64,000 bases of DNA from Candidatus Desulfovibrio intestinipullorum (GTDB taxonomy: Bacteria; Desulfobacterota; Desulfovibrionia; Desulfovibrionales; Desulfovibrionaceae). Shown here piece after piece: positions 18,332 through 26,190 of this stretch. Location of the stretch: the NCBI GenBank assembly GCA_019113165.1, contig DXHV01000077.1:46777-110776 (forward strand). Reading direction: 5' to 3'. The notes under the pieces are model-generated. The model had not been told where the DNA came from, searched no databases, and was given only the letters and a program-made list of their open reading frames with translations. The translations under genes and the position numbers were made by a program. Each line of letters opens with the position of its first letter. The first letter of the stretch is position 1.

Positions 18332-19402
18332 TTACTCCCCTAAGAGACGGTTCACTTCAGCGGTCATTTCCGCAAGGGTGTACATGGGCATGTCGCCACC
18401 GGTCTTGCCGAAGAAGTGCACGGGCACGCGGCCGTTCACAGCGAGACGCACATCATCAACCATCTGGCCCAAATTCATTTCCACGACGAGAATCTTCTTG
18501 ACGCTGGCAGGAAGTGTTTCAAAGGCCTTTTCAGGGAAGGGCCACAGGGTGATGGGACGGATGCTGCCCACTTTCTTCCCCTGGGCACGGAGATTCTTCA
18601 CAAGGTCCTTGCACATGCGGCCATGAATGCCAAAGGCAACGACGATGAGTTCCGCATCTTCAGTGGAGTTTTCCTGCCACTTCTGTTCATTGGCCTTGAT
18701 AAGGGCGTATTTCGCACGCAGCTTCTCGTTCATCCTGTAGCCGTCTTCATGCGAGTAGCTGCCAGTAATCAGGGCGCGCTTGGGGTGGTCGCCTGTGCCT
18801 GTATAGGCCCAGGAAGAGGTGTCGTACTCTGCGGAATAGTCGTGGTAGTCCGGAAGGTTGACCGTCTCGGTTGTCTGGGCAGTGACACCGTCCATAACAA
18901 AGAGAACGGGGGTTCTGTAGGTATAGGCCAGACGAATGCCTTCGGGAACAAGAGAAGCGATTTCCTGGCCGTCCGAGGGAGCAAGGACGGGTGTGCGGTA
19001 GTCGCCGTGGCCGCCACCGCGGGTCGCCATGTAGTAGTCGCTCTGGGCACCCAGGATGTCGCCGTCACCAGGACCGACACGCATGGAATCGATCATAAGA
19101 CAGGGCAGTTCTGCACCGGCCATGAAGGAGATGGCTTCCTGCATGAGAGTCATGCCGGGGCCGGAGCTCGAGGTCGCGCAGAGCACGCCTGTACAGGCGG
19201 CACCGGCAAGGGCGCTCGAAACGGCCAGTTCGCTTTCCATCTGCATCATCTTGCCGTCGTACTGCGGAAGAATGACAGCCATTCGCTTCATGACGTCCGT
19301 TGCGGGAGTGATAGGGTAGGCAAAATGGAATTTGACCCCACAACGTGCCAGACTTTCAGCGAAAGTCTCCGTGTTTTTCAAAAACATGGTTTGCTGAGCC
19401 AT
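18332..19402 (-). CDS. 2-oxoacid:ferredoxin oxidoreductase, alpha subunit
   Basis: The 356-residue subunit has the N-terminal pyrimidine-binding domain (FHFAYPITPATDVMKRM, MESELAVSSALAGAA, TSSSGPGMTLMQEAISFM) and the C-terminal domain II (RPITLWPFP, VVEMNLGQM). It is the first gene of the leftward operon alpha-beta-gamma-delta-acyl-CoA synthetase. GAGG precedes the ATG. Upstream lie a TATAAA -10 element and a palindromic operator. The enzyme is cytoplasmic, oxygen-sensitive and CoA-dependent, reducing ferredoxin. Confidence 0.93.
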   Translation of the reverse strand: MAQQTMFLKNTETFAESLARCGVKFHFAYPITPATDVMKRMAVILPQYDGKMMQMESELAVSSALAGAACTGVLCATSSSGPGMTLMQEAISFMAGAELPCLMIDSMRVGPGDGDILGAQSDYYMATRGGGHGDYRTPVLAPSDGQEIASLVPEGIRLAYTYRTPVLFVMDGVTAQTTETVNLPDYHDYSAEYDTSSWAYTGTGDHPKRALITGSYSHEDGYRMNEKLRAKYALIKANEQKWQENSTEDAELIVVAFGIHGRMCKDLVKNLRAQGKKVGSIRPITLWPFPEKAFETLPASVKKILVVEMNLGQMVDDVRLAVNGRVPVHFFGKTGGDMPMYTLAEMTAEVNRLLGE

Positions 19403-19463
19403 AGTAACCTCAGTACAGTCTCATAATGTTGGATTATTTGACGAAATTTGAGAAAGAAACACT

Positions 19464-19506
19464 TTTATACAAAATCAAACATACCGTATAACGGTATTTC
19501 ATACCG
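19464..19506 (-). promoter_or_regulatory. Promoter and operator of the oxidoreductase operon
   Basis: A -10 element TATAAA on the minus strand lies at 19469-19464. Upstream of it is the palindrome ATACCG-N5-CGGTAT (19481-19497), followed by another half-site ATACCG (19501-19506). The palindrome covers the -35 region, so binding of a repressor would block transcription. The same motif occurs before the MFS gene. Confidence 0.6.
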
Positions 19507-19771
19507 TTAAATTCAGGCTATGTTACGAGAGAGTTCCTGTCAAGGTATTTTGTGGAAAAAATTATGAAAAAAAGGAAAAATTTTTAAAAAATTATAAAAT
19601 ATAATATGTTAGACATGGAAAAATTCCCCATGAGCGTATGAACTGCCAGCGCGTCACAAGCCGTCCTGAACGGTAATGGGAAATATTTTTTTTAGGTAAC
19701 TATTTGTATATATTTATAAAAATTTTAGATAAGGGAAAAACAGAAGCTGAGTCCCTAATCTCAAAAAAGCA
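19507..19771. other. A+T-rich divergent intergenic stretch
   Basis: This is the middle of the 482-base gap between the divergent oxidoreductase operon and MFS gene. It has poly-A/T tracts and no gene. The only G+C-rich patch (about 19640-19680) shows no clear hairpin. Confidence 0.4.
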
Positions 19772-19841
19772 TTGACATATATCGAATTAAAGAATTAAAA
19801 CACGGATAAACTGATATTTTATACCGAAATACGGTATAAAA
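19772..19841 (+). promoter_or_regulatory. Promoter and operator of the MFS transporter gene
   Basis: TTGACA (19772-19777) is followed 17 bases later by TTAAAA (19795-19800), a weak -10. About 10-20 bases past the expected start point lies a perfect palindrome (19817-19841) with 10-bp arms TTTTATACCG/CGGTATAAAA and a 5-base centre. Its core ATACCG-N5-CGGTAT is the same as that before the divergent oxidoreductase operon. Confidence 0.6.
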
Positions 19842-19884
19842 ACATAAACGCAAGACCTTTCTTCCCAAACGAGGAGGCTTTGTC

Positions 19885-21201
19885 ATGACCCAGGCAGTAT
19901 CCATGAATTTTGAAGATGCTCCCTTCTCACCATTCCACAAAAAAATCACAGCCGGCACGTTCATGGGCCTGATCAGCGACGGCTACACCCTGGGCATTGT
20001 CGGCATAGCGCTCAGCTATGCCCAGGAGCCTCTGGGACTGAGCAGTTTCTGGATGGGACTCATTGGCTCCATGGCCATGTTCGGCATTTTCTTCGGCAGC
20101 CTCATCACCGGCATCATTACGGACAGGATAGGCCGCAAGCTGCTCTATCCCCTGTTCATGGCCCTCACGGTCATTGTCTCCGTGTGGATGTATTTTCTGT
20201 CGGACCCGCTCTACATCACTGTTGCCCGGTTCATTCTGGGCATGCTCATCGGTTCGGATTATGCCGTGGGCATTTCCTATCTGAGCGAATGGACCCCCGC
20301 GAAGAACAGGGAAGGCATTCTCGCCTGGCTGCTCACCGTCTGGACCATCGGCTATACTCTGTCCTACATTGCCGGCTTCTTCATGGACGGCGTCGTGGCC
20401 GCCTTTGGCAATGATGGCTGGCGCGTGGTTCTCTGCACGTCGGCCATTCCCGCCCTCATTGCGCTCGTCATCCGTCACGGAGCCCCAGAATCCGCCCTCT
20501 GGCTCATTGCCAAGGAACGCAAGGATGAAGCCCTGACCGTGATTCACAAGTATCTGGGCACGCAGTACGGTCTGCCGTCCGCTCCGCTGGAAAAGGCTGC
20601 CTCCTCTTCCTGGTTTGCCCTCTTTGCCCCCAAGCAGTGGCGCAAGACCATCGTTTCCGGCGTCTTTTTCTTTGCGCAGGTCCTGCCCTTCTTCTCTATC
20701 AGCATCTTCCTGCCCATCGTCCTCACCAATCTGAAGATCGAGAACCCCAATGCCTCCGGCGTGCTCTACAATGTCTTCACCATGGTTGGGGTTCTTGTGG
20801 GCATGTGGCTCTACAGAGTCATGACGCGCCGCGCCTTCCTGCTCTGGACCTTCTATCTTTCCGCAGCCCTGCTCACCTTCATGATCCTCTGGACTTCCAT
20901 GCCGCCTGTTGTCGCCCTGGTCCTGGTCACGCTTCTTGCCCTGGTTCTGGCCATCTCCATTGTCCCCGAGTTCTCGTATCCTGCCGAGCTCTTCCCCACG
21001 GAACTGCGCGGATCCGGTGTTGGTCTGACCGTGGCCATAAGCCGCTTTGGTGCTGGCGGCGGTACCTTCCTTCTGCCCATCATCAGTGAAAGCTACGGCA
21101 TTCATGCCGCACTGTGGGTCTGTGTGGGAACCCTGCTCTTTGGCGGCATTATCTGTCAGATGTGGGCACCGGAGACATCTGGCAGAGGAAAGAAGAAGTA
21201 A
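19885..21201 (+). CDS. MFS transporter (sugar/organic acid porter type)
   Basis: The 438-residue membrane protein has 12 predicted segments. MFS motif A is TDRIGRKLLYP in loop 2-3. PESALWLIAKERKDEAL in the central loop and PTELRGSGVG near segment 11 place it in the Sugar_tr/aromatic and organic acid porter group. GAGGAGG precedes the ATG. It diverges from the oxidoreductase operon and shares its operator motif, so it is likely coregulated and may import the substrate or export the acid product. Confidence 0.92.
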   Translation: MTQAVSMNFEDAPFSPFHKKITAGTFMGLISDGYTLGIVGIALSYAQEPLGLSSFWMGLIGSMAMFGIFFGSLITGIITDRIGRKLLYPLFMALTVIVSVWMYFLSDPLYITVARFILGMLIGSDYAVGISYLSEWTPAKNREGILAWLLTVWTIGYTLSYIAGFFMDGVVAAFGNDGWRVVLCTSAIPALIALVIRHGAPESALWLIAKERKDEALTVIHKYLGTQYGLPSAPLEKAASSSWFALFAPKQWRKTIVSGVFFFAQVLPFFSISIFLPIVLTNLKIENPNASGVLYNVFTMVGVLVGMWLYRVMTRRAFLLWTFYLSAALLTFMILWTSMPPVVALVLVTLLALVLAISIVPEFSYPAELFPTELRGSGVGLTVAISRFGAGGGTFLLPIISESYGIHAALWVCVGTLLFGGIICQMWAPETSGRGKKK

Positions 21202-21326
21202 TTTTATTTTCACATAAAAAAAATTTTTATAAACAAAAATAATTTTTTCTTAAAAACATAATTTTATAAATTATGAATTTCTGTAATTTTAAATAACAAT
21301 CATTTCCTGCACAGAAAAACTTAAGG

Positions 21327-21372
21327 GTGAAGCATCTCGGAAAGAAATGTTTTTCGGATGCTTCACTTTTTT
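21327..21372 (+). terminator. Terminator after the MFS gene
   Basis: The 10-bp stem GTGAAGCATC / GATGCTTCAC, with CG/CG pairing above it, is followed by six Ts. A 100-base A+T-rich tract precedes it. Confidence 0.9.
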
Positions 21373-21751
21373 ATTGTGTCAACAAACTGTAAAATACATA
21401 GAATATTTCCAGCTTGACTTTTCTCTTGTTTTCTTTTGTAATATCAAAGTTCTATGGAGTACATGGCCGATATTCCGGTTGCATGACCTGCTCCTTTCCC
21501 AAAGGGAAAGAGCCTGTCAGTGCCCGGAATGGAAATCCCAGGAACAGGAGAGCGCAGCTCGGAGTGTCTTGTGCACGCGAGAAAAAGACCGCATGGATTT
21601 TTACGGGTTACGGGCAAGAACCTGGCGACCCCTGCGGGCATGATCGCTCTCCAGAGGAAGGCGTTCCTCTGCCCTGCACATTCCGTCATGGTCCGTTCAG
21701 GGAGCACGAGGATGTTTTGCTGCAATGACAAGACGTTCAGGTGGGAGGGGT
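21373..21751. other. Leader region of the glycosyltransferase gene
   Basis: No gene is supported. Two short hairpins are visible, CTTTCCC/GGGAAAG (21494-21510) and AGAGGAA/TTCCTCT (21653-21670). The promoter of the downstream gene is probably in the A+T-rich part (21380-21470). Confidence 0.4.
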
Positions 21752-23026
21752 ATGGACACTAATCTGTCTTCGCCAGAGGACATTCAGGAGAGACAATCAC
21801 TTCCCAGGACAGTGTATCTGGCACTCTGGTTCCCGCTTTTGTCGGAAACCTTCGTCTTTTACGAAGTGGAAGGCCTGTGGAAGCGGAAATTCCCCGTCTC
21901 TGTCGTTTCCCTCTACGGAGAACGCAGCAGGTTTCTTGCCGAGCACATGCGCAGGAGCACCATTCCCGTGCGCCATCTGGGCATACCTGCCATCCTGCCC
22001 ATTGCCGCTGCCGTTGTGCGCAGGTTTTTCCGGCAGCCGCGGCAGGTTGGCCATATCCTGCGCACCATAGTCTTTCATTCCTGGCGCGATTTGGAAATGC
22101 GCCTGGAAAACTACTGGGCCTGCTGCTGCGGCATCTATCTGGCCGAACAGTTTCGCAGGGAAGGCGTGCAGCATGTGCACGGCGCCTGGGCCTCCGGCCC
22201 GGCAACAGCCGCCTGGGTCATCCATCAGCTGGAAGGCATTCCCTATTCCTTTACGGCCAGGGCAACGGATGTGCGTCCCCCGGACGGATTTCTGGCCGAA
22301 AAGCTGGCCGACTGCTCCTTTGCCAGGGCCGACTCCTCCTTCAATGTGCCGCATCTTGCCTCCTTTCTGCCCGAACAACAGAAAGACAAAGTCTGTCTTG
22401 TCTACAACACAGTCACCCTGCCCTCCAGTGAGCAGGCCCCTGTGCACATGAAGCCTCCGTACAGGATCATTGCCATAGGCAGACTCATAGAAAAGAAGGG
22501 CTTTCTCTATCTTGTCCGGGCTGCCGGCCTGCTGCGCAGGCAGAATGTCGATGTGGAAGTGACCATTGTAGGGGGCGGCGGGCAGATGCATGCCCTCAGG
22601 GCCGAGGCGGAAGCCTGGCACATACAGGACCATGTGCATTTTACGGGCGCCCTGCCCCATGATCAGATAGGCGGCATGCTGCACCAGAGCGACATCATGG
22701 TCATGCCTTCCATTGTGCCCGAGGGCACGGAAAAGTCGGACGGCCTGCCCACGGTCATTGTGGAAGCCATGAGCATGGGTGTTCCCGTGGTGAGCACGAA
22801 CGTGGCCAGCATTGGCGATGTCGTCAAGGACGGCCACACGGGCCTGCTTGTGGCGCAGAAAGATGCCGCGGCCCTGGCACAGGCCATCAGAACTCTTGCT
22901 GAAGACAGGGACAAGGCCCTGGAACTGGCAGCCAATGCCAGAAATTTCATCAGGGAGATGTTTTCCGCAGAAAATACCCTGGGCAGGATGCAGGAGTTCT
23001 TCTGCAACAATGCCCTGCCCAGGTAG
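21752..23026 (+). CDS. Glycosyltransferase family 4
   Basis: The 424-residue GT-B enzyme starts at MDTNLSSPED, chosen for the GGGAGGGG directly upstream. The C-terminal GT1 domain is clear: IIAIGRLIEKKGFLYLVRA (about 240-258), a following VGGGG loop, and the E-x7-E region GLPTVIVEAMSMGVPVVST. Such enzymes transfer sugars to lipid-linked or cell-envelope polysaccharides. The SETFVFYEVEGL opening is common in colanic-acid-type glycosyltransferases. It stands alone between terminators, so donor and product cannot be inferred. Confidence 0.9.
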   Translation: MDTNLSSPEDIQERQSLPRTVYLALWFPLLSETFVFYEVEGLWKRKFPVSVVSLYGERSRFLAEHMRRSTIPVRHLGIPAILPIAAAVVRRFFRQPRQVGHILRTIVFHSWRDLEMRLENYWACCCGIYLAEQFRREGVQHVHGAWASGPATAAWVIHQLEGIPYSFTARATDVRPPDGFLAEKLADCSFARADSSFNVPHLASFLPEQQKDKVCLVYNTVTLPSSEQAPVHMKPPYRIIAIGRLIEKKGFLYLVRAAGLLRRQNVDVEVTIVGGGGQMHALRAEAEAWHIQDHVHFTGALPHDQIGGMLHQSDIMVMPSIVPEGTEKSDGLPTVIVEAMSMGVPVVSTNVASIGDVVKDGHTGLLVAQKDAAALAQAIRTLAEDRDKALELAANARNFIREMFSAENTLGRMQEFFCNNALPR

Positions 23027-23043
23027 GCCGCAAGGAATTTTGC

Positions 23044-23101
23044 AAAAAAAGGGATGCCTCTTTCCCGGAGTCTGACTCGCGGGGAGGGCATCCCTTTTTT
23101 C
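23044..23101. terminator. Bidirectional terminator between glycosyltransferase and queE
   Basis: The stem GGGATGCC / GGCATCCC is flanked by seven As and six Ts. It serves both converging genes. Confidence 0.9.
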
Positions 23102-23128
23102 GTCTGAAGGCGCTGCGTCCAGGGACAG

Positions 23129-23812
23129 TCAGCGCAGATCGATAAACTTGTGTGTCTGCAGGGACAGCTTCCAGTTGTTCTTCATGCACAGCTCAATGCA
23201 GAGCTTGGTTGCCTCTCTGTTCTGGCTGACCGGCTGCAGGGACACAAGGGGTCTGTGCAGCCTTTCCAGCCCTTCAAGCTTTTCCAGGAAGGGGGCAAGG
23301 ACCGTCAGGTCGCTGGGATGCAGGACTGGAATCTTGAGTTCGTTGGCCCTTTCCCAGTTTTCCGGCAGGGGGAGCTTGGCGAGCTTGGGAGACAGGGTAA
23401 TCCAGGTCCTCTCCAGGGCAGGAGCCGGCAGGGGCCTTGTGCCACTGGTTTCCACCTGAACCATGAAGTGTTCCCTTTCAAGGCGTTCAAGAAGCGGAAC
23501 AATGTCCTGCATGAAGGGCTCGCCTCCGGTCAGGACCAGATGGCGGATGGGGCTTTTCCGTGCCAGCAGTTGTCCTACCAGCCAGTCCGCATCGGCAGCC
23601 GTGTAGCGCGGGTCGCTGCCCAGTTTGGCAAGGACCTGAGTGCTGTTGTCCGACAGGCGGTTTTCGGCGCGGACGTCAAGGGCATAGCCCGTATCGCACC
23701 AGGGACAGCGGACATCGCAGCCCTGCAGGCGGACAAAGACGGCCGGTGTGCCGGTAAAGTGGCCCTCGCCCTGTATGGACCAGAATATTTCATTAACAAG
23801 CAGCTGTGTCAT
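23129..23812 (-). CDS. queE: 7-carboxy-7-deazaguanine synthase
   Basis: The 227-residue radical SAM enzyme has the QueE-specific cluster motif CDVRCPWCD (C-x3-C-x2-C). NEIFWSIQGEGHFTGTPAVF at the start is the family signature, and TGGEPFMQ binds SAM. It converts 6-carboxy-tetrahydropterin to 7-carboxy-7-deazaguanine in queuosine synthesis. The start at MTQLL is 22 bases after the queD stop. queD supplies the substrate. queC and queF are not in the window. Confidence 0.94.
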   Translation of the reverse strand: MTQLLVNEIFWSIQGEGHFTGTPAVFVRLQGCDVRCPWCDTGYALDVRAENRLSDNSTQVLAKLGSDPRYTAADADWLVGQLLARKSPIRHLVLTGGEPFMQDIVPLLERLEREHFMVQVETSGTRPLPAPALERTWITLSPKLAKLPLPENWERANELKIPVLHPSDLTVLAPFLEKLEGLERLHRPLVSLQPVSQNREATKLCIELCMKNNWKLSLQTHKFIDLR

Positions 23813-23834
23813 CGAATCGGCCTTTTGTCCGCAA

Positions 23835-24278
23835 TCAGTCGGCGCTTCTCTGCCAGGTGGCACAGTTGTTGTCCGTCTCGTAAACAGTCACTGCATGGAC
23901 GCAGACCTGGGTGTCCACGCCCGTAGCACGCAAGAGTTTGGGAAAGAAGGTCGTGGCAAGATAGGCAGCCATGTTCTCGGCCGTGGGGTTGAAGGGCACG
24001 GAGCAGAGTGATCCGTCCTGAAGAATGGGCTCCAGGGCGAGAAGCAGAGGGTCCTTGCTGAAGAGCAGAGTCTTGTGGTCCCAGGCTTCGTCCAGTGCAG
24101 AGAACAGCAGCTTTTTGACATCGCCGAAATCAAGGACCATGCCCAGTTCATTGAGACTGCCGGCTGCCAGGGTCAGGCAGATTTTGTAGTTGTGGCCGTG
24201 CAGACGCTCGCAGCGTCCTCCGTATTCAAAGAGCCTGTGTGCGGCTGAGATGGTATGCTGGCGGGTAATGTACATCAT
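23835..24278 (-). CDS. queD: 6-carboxy-5,6,7,8-tetrahydropterin synthase
   Basis: The 147-residue protein has the PTPS/QueD fold signature: the first zinc histidine in ISAAHRL, the catalytic cysteine and zinc histidines in GRCERLHGHNYK, and the glutamate in VYETDNNCATW. It makes 6-carboxytetrahydropterin from dihydroneopterin triphosphate for queuosine. Two adjacent ATGs occur (24278 and 24275). It is upstream of and probably cotranscribed with queE. Confidence 0.92.
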   Translation of the reverse strand: MMYITRQHTISAAHRLFEYGGRCERLHGHNYKICLTLAAGSLNELGMVLDFGDVKKLLFSALDEAWDHKTLLFSKDPLLLALEPILQDGSLCSVPFNPTAENMAAYLATTFFPKLLRATGVDTQVCVHAVTVYETDNNCATWQRSAD

Positions 24279-24647
24279 TGGTCAAAACAGGCACGAAGGC
24301 TCCTGCTGGCAGGAGCAGCGCGCCTCCTCCTTAGTCCTTGTATGCTGTCAGGCTTGCTGCGCATGGAGCGCTCACGTGTTCCCCCAGTCCAGAACGATCT
24401 GCTCTGGCAGGTTCTGCTTCCGGGAGGAATAGTGGCGGAAGTTGTATCCGAGAGTGTCTGGGGAATCAAGAAAGGCCCTGCCAATGGAGCCTGCTGTCGG
24501 AAAGAGAATGTGCGCAGAAAAAAACTCCTGTAGACAGATGAAAAATACATTTGATACATTTACTACATAAAATGGAGTTAATATACGCAACATATTTGGA
24601 TTTTTGAAAATAGTGAGGAAATATCTTGTAGTTTTTTTTGAAAAATC
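24279..24647. other. Divergent intergenic region upstream of queD
   Basis: No gene is supported. A GCTCCTGC/GCAGGAGC inverted repeat (24299-24316) lies just upstream of queD. The right half (24540-24640) is A+T-rich. I see no preQ1 riboswitch consensus or BirA-type palindrome. Confidence 0.4.
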
Positions 24648-24678
24648 TTGACACTTGGGGACAAAACGGCCTTATACT
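24648..24678 (+). promoter_or_regulatory. Probable promoter of the acyl-chain/bioF operon
   Basis: TTGACA (24648-24653) and TATACT (24673-24678) are separated by 19 bases, longer than optimal. They lie about 65 bases upstream of the first gene. Confidence 0.5.
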
Positions 24679-24743
24679 CACTTTGTGTCGTGCAGGAGCA
24701 CGAGCATGTCTGCCGGCAGAATCGATCTTTCCAAGGGAGCAGG

Positions 24744-25043
24744 ATGAACACCATTCGTACAGAGATTCTTCTTGATGCCAGTCATCCCCTGTATGCAAGC
24801 CATTTTCCCGGCAGTCCCTGCACGCCGGGCAGCCTCATCATCCACGGGCTTGTACAGCTTTTGCAGGAACAGGTCCCCCTGCCCTGCGGCTACAGGGTGC
24901 GGCGTTTTCGCTTTCGCCGCTTTCTTGTGCCAGGGCGCTGTGTCTGCGAGATAGACCTGGAGCCAGGAGACAATCAGGCCCGCTGCCGTGTGTATGCCGA
25001 AGGACACCTCGCTGCTGAAGGTCTTGTGGAGTGGCCGGCATGA
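24744..25043 (+). CDS. Short FabZ-like hotdog protein (keeps catalytic His, lacks Glu)
   Basis: The 99-residue protein starts at MNTIRTE, preceded by AAGGGAGCAGG. ASHFPGSPCTPGSLII matches the FabZ active-site loop, with the catalytic histidine at residue 20. Fourteen residues on, where FabZ has the catalytic Glu (LILEAMAQ), this protein has His34 (LIIHGLVQ). It also lacks the roughly 40 N-terminal residues of FabZ. The C-terminal half (RFRRFLVPGRCVCEIDL) follows the hotdog beta-sheet. It may be one half of a heterodimeric 3-hydroxyacyl-ACP dehydratase with the hotdog protein at 27404-27931. Its stop overlaps the next start (ATGA). Confidence 0.75.
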   Translation: MNTIRTEILLDASHPLYASHFPGSPCTPGSLIIHGLVQLLQEQVPLPCGYRVRRFRFRRFLVPGRCVCEIDLEPGDNQARCRVYAEGHLAAEGLVEWPA

Positions 25044-25783
25044 AGCTGCTGGATCCTGTGCTCATCCGGGGCATGAGCTGCGAGCTTGGCCAGACCCTGG
25101 CCAGAGCCCTTGTAGCAGAAGGATGCCGGGTTCTGGGCATCTGCCGCAGCGAGGAAAGCAGGACAAGGCTGCAGGAGGCAGGCTTTGAGGCTGTCTGCGC
25201 AGAGGCTCCCGAAGTCCTGCCGGCCCTTCTGGCCGGCACGGTCTTTCATGCCCCCAAAGCCTTTGTGGACTGTGCGCACTCGCAGACGGAAAGTCTGGTA
25301 GCTGCCCTCGCCCCCGAGCAGATTGATCGCTGGAGCCTGGAGGACATTGCCGCACGGGCCCGTTATCTGCGTACAGTCGTGCGCCTGATGCTGCCGGGCC
25401 GGGAAGGCCGCTGCCTCTTCATCTCCTCGGCAGCCCTGGCTGCGCCTGCCAGGGGCCAGGGCTACTATGCCGCTGCCAAGGCAGCAGGCGAGGCCCTCTA
25501 TGCCAGCGTGGGACTGGAGATGGCTGGCCGCGGCATCACCACCTGCAGCCTGCGTCTGGGCTGGATGGATGCGGGCCGGGGTCATGCCTACCTCAGGAAC
25601 CGTACCGGCCTGGCCGGCCTTGTACCTACAGGACACCTTGTCAGCCTGGAAGAAGCCTGCGGAGGACTTCTGTATCTCTTGTCCCAGGGTGCCCGATCCA
25701 TCAATGCCACCGTCGTGACCATGGATGGCGGCTTTTCACAGACCAAACCGGAAGCGCCGCAGGACAGGACGGCAGCGCTTTGA
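25040..25783 (+). CDS. SDR oxidoreductase, FabG-like (probable 3-oxoacyl-ACP reductase)
   Basis: The 247-residue protein has the SDR catalytic residues Ser130, Tyr143 and Lys147 (FISSAAL, GYYAAAK) and a C-terminal VVTMDGGFSQT as in FabG. The N-terminal glycine motif is degenerate: RGMSCELG replaces TGxxxGxG, so cofactor binding may differ. The ATG at 25040 overlaps the previous stop, implying translational coupling. In this operon it should reduce a 3-oxoacyl group on the local carrier protein. Confidence 0.85.
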   Translation: MKLLDPVLIRGMSCELGQTLARALVAEGCRVLGICRSEESRTRLQEAGFEAVCAEAPEVLPALLAGTVFHAPKAFVDCAHSQTESLVAALAPEQIDRWSLEDIAARARYLRTVVRLMLPGREGRCLFISSAALAAPARGQGYYAAAKAAGEALYASVGLEMAGRGITTCSLRLGWMDAGRGHAYLRNRTGLAGLVPTGHLVSLEEACGGLLYLLSQGARSINATVVTMDGGFSQTKPEAPQDRTAAL

Positions 25784-25797
25784 GGAGAACAAAGACT

Positions 25798-26190
25798 ATG
25801 GAACAGGCTGAAGCCCTGCGCTGTGTCTGCAGTGTGGTTGAGGAAATTTTCGAAAGGGAACAGGGGAGCCTGAGCGGCCGGACCCTGCTCATGCAGGATC
25901 TTCCCTGCGAATCCATTGATCTGCTGGAAATTGCCGCAAGGATTTCCCAGGCTGCCGGCAGGGAAGTGGACGACGAGGCGCTCTTTCTCAAATCCCTGCG
26001 CAGCCGTCTTGCCGAGGAGCCCGCTTCCGAGGCCAGCACTCTTCTTGCCTGCGAATACCCCTGGCTTTCCCGGGAGCGCTGCGGCGAGATCCTTGAGGAG
26101 CTGCGCTCCCCTGCCCCCTTTCTCCGCCTGCAGGACATGGCAGACTATCTGGCCTTCCTGCTGAACGGCAGGCCTTCATGCAGCGTGTAG
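25798..26190 (+). CDS. Acyl carrier protein, extended form
   Basis: The 130-residue acidic protein has the phosphopantetheine site LPCESIDLLEIAARI with Ser39, aligning to the DSL/DSI motif of ACPs. Typical ACPs have about 80 residues. Here about 45 extra residues separate helix II from the final helix (LRLQDMADYLAFLL). GAGGAG lies upstream. The 3' end overlaps the ketosynthase start by 13 bases. It probably tethers the growing chain for the neighbouring enzymes. Confidence 0.8.
   Translation: MEQAEALRCVCSVVEEIFEREQGSLSGRTLLMQDLPCESIDLLEIAARISQAAGREVDDEALFLKSLRSRLAEEPASEASTLLACEYPWLSRERCGEILEELRSPAPFLRLQDMADYLAFLLNGRPSCSV

Noticed and set aside
24279-24743. preQ1 riboswitch for queD or BirA operator for the bioF operon
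   Set aside because: I looked for the preQ1 aptamer pattern and for a TTGTAAAC-type palindrome and saw neither.
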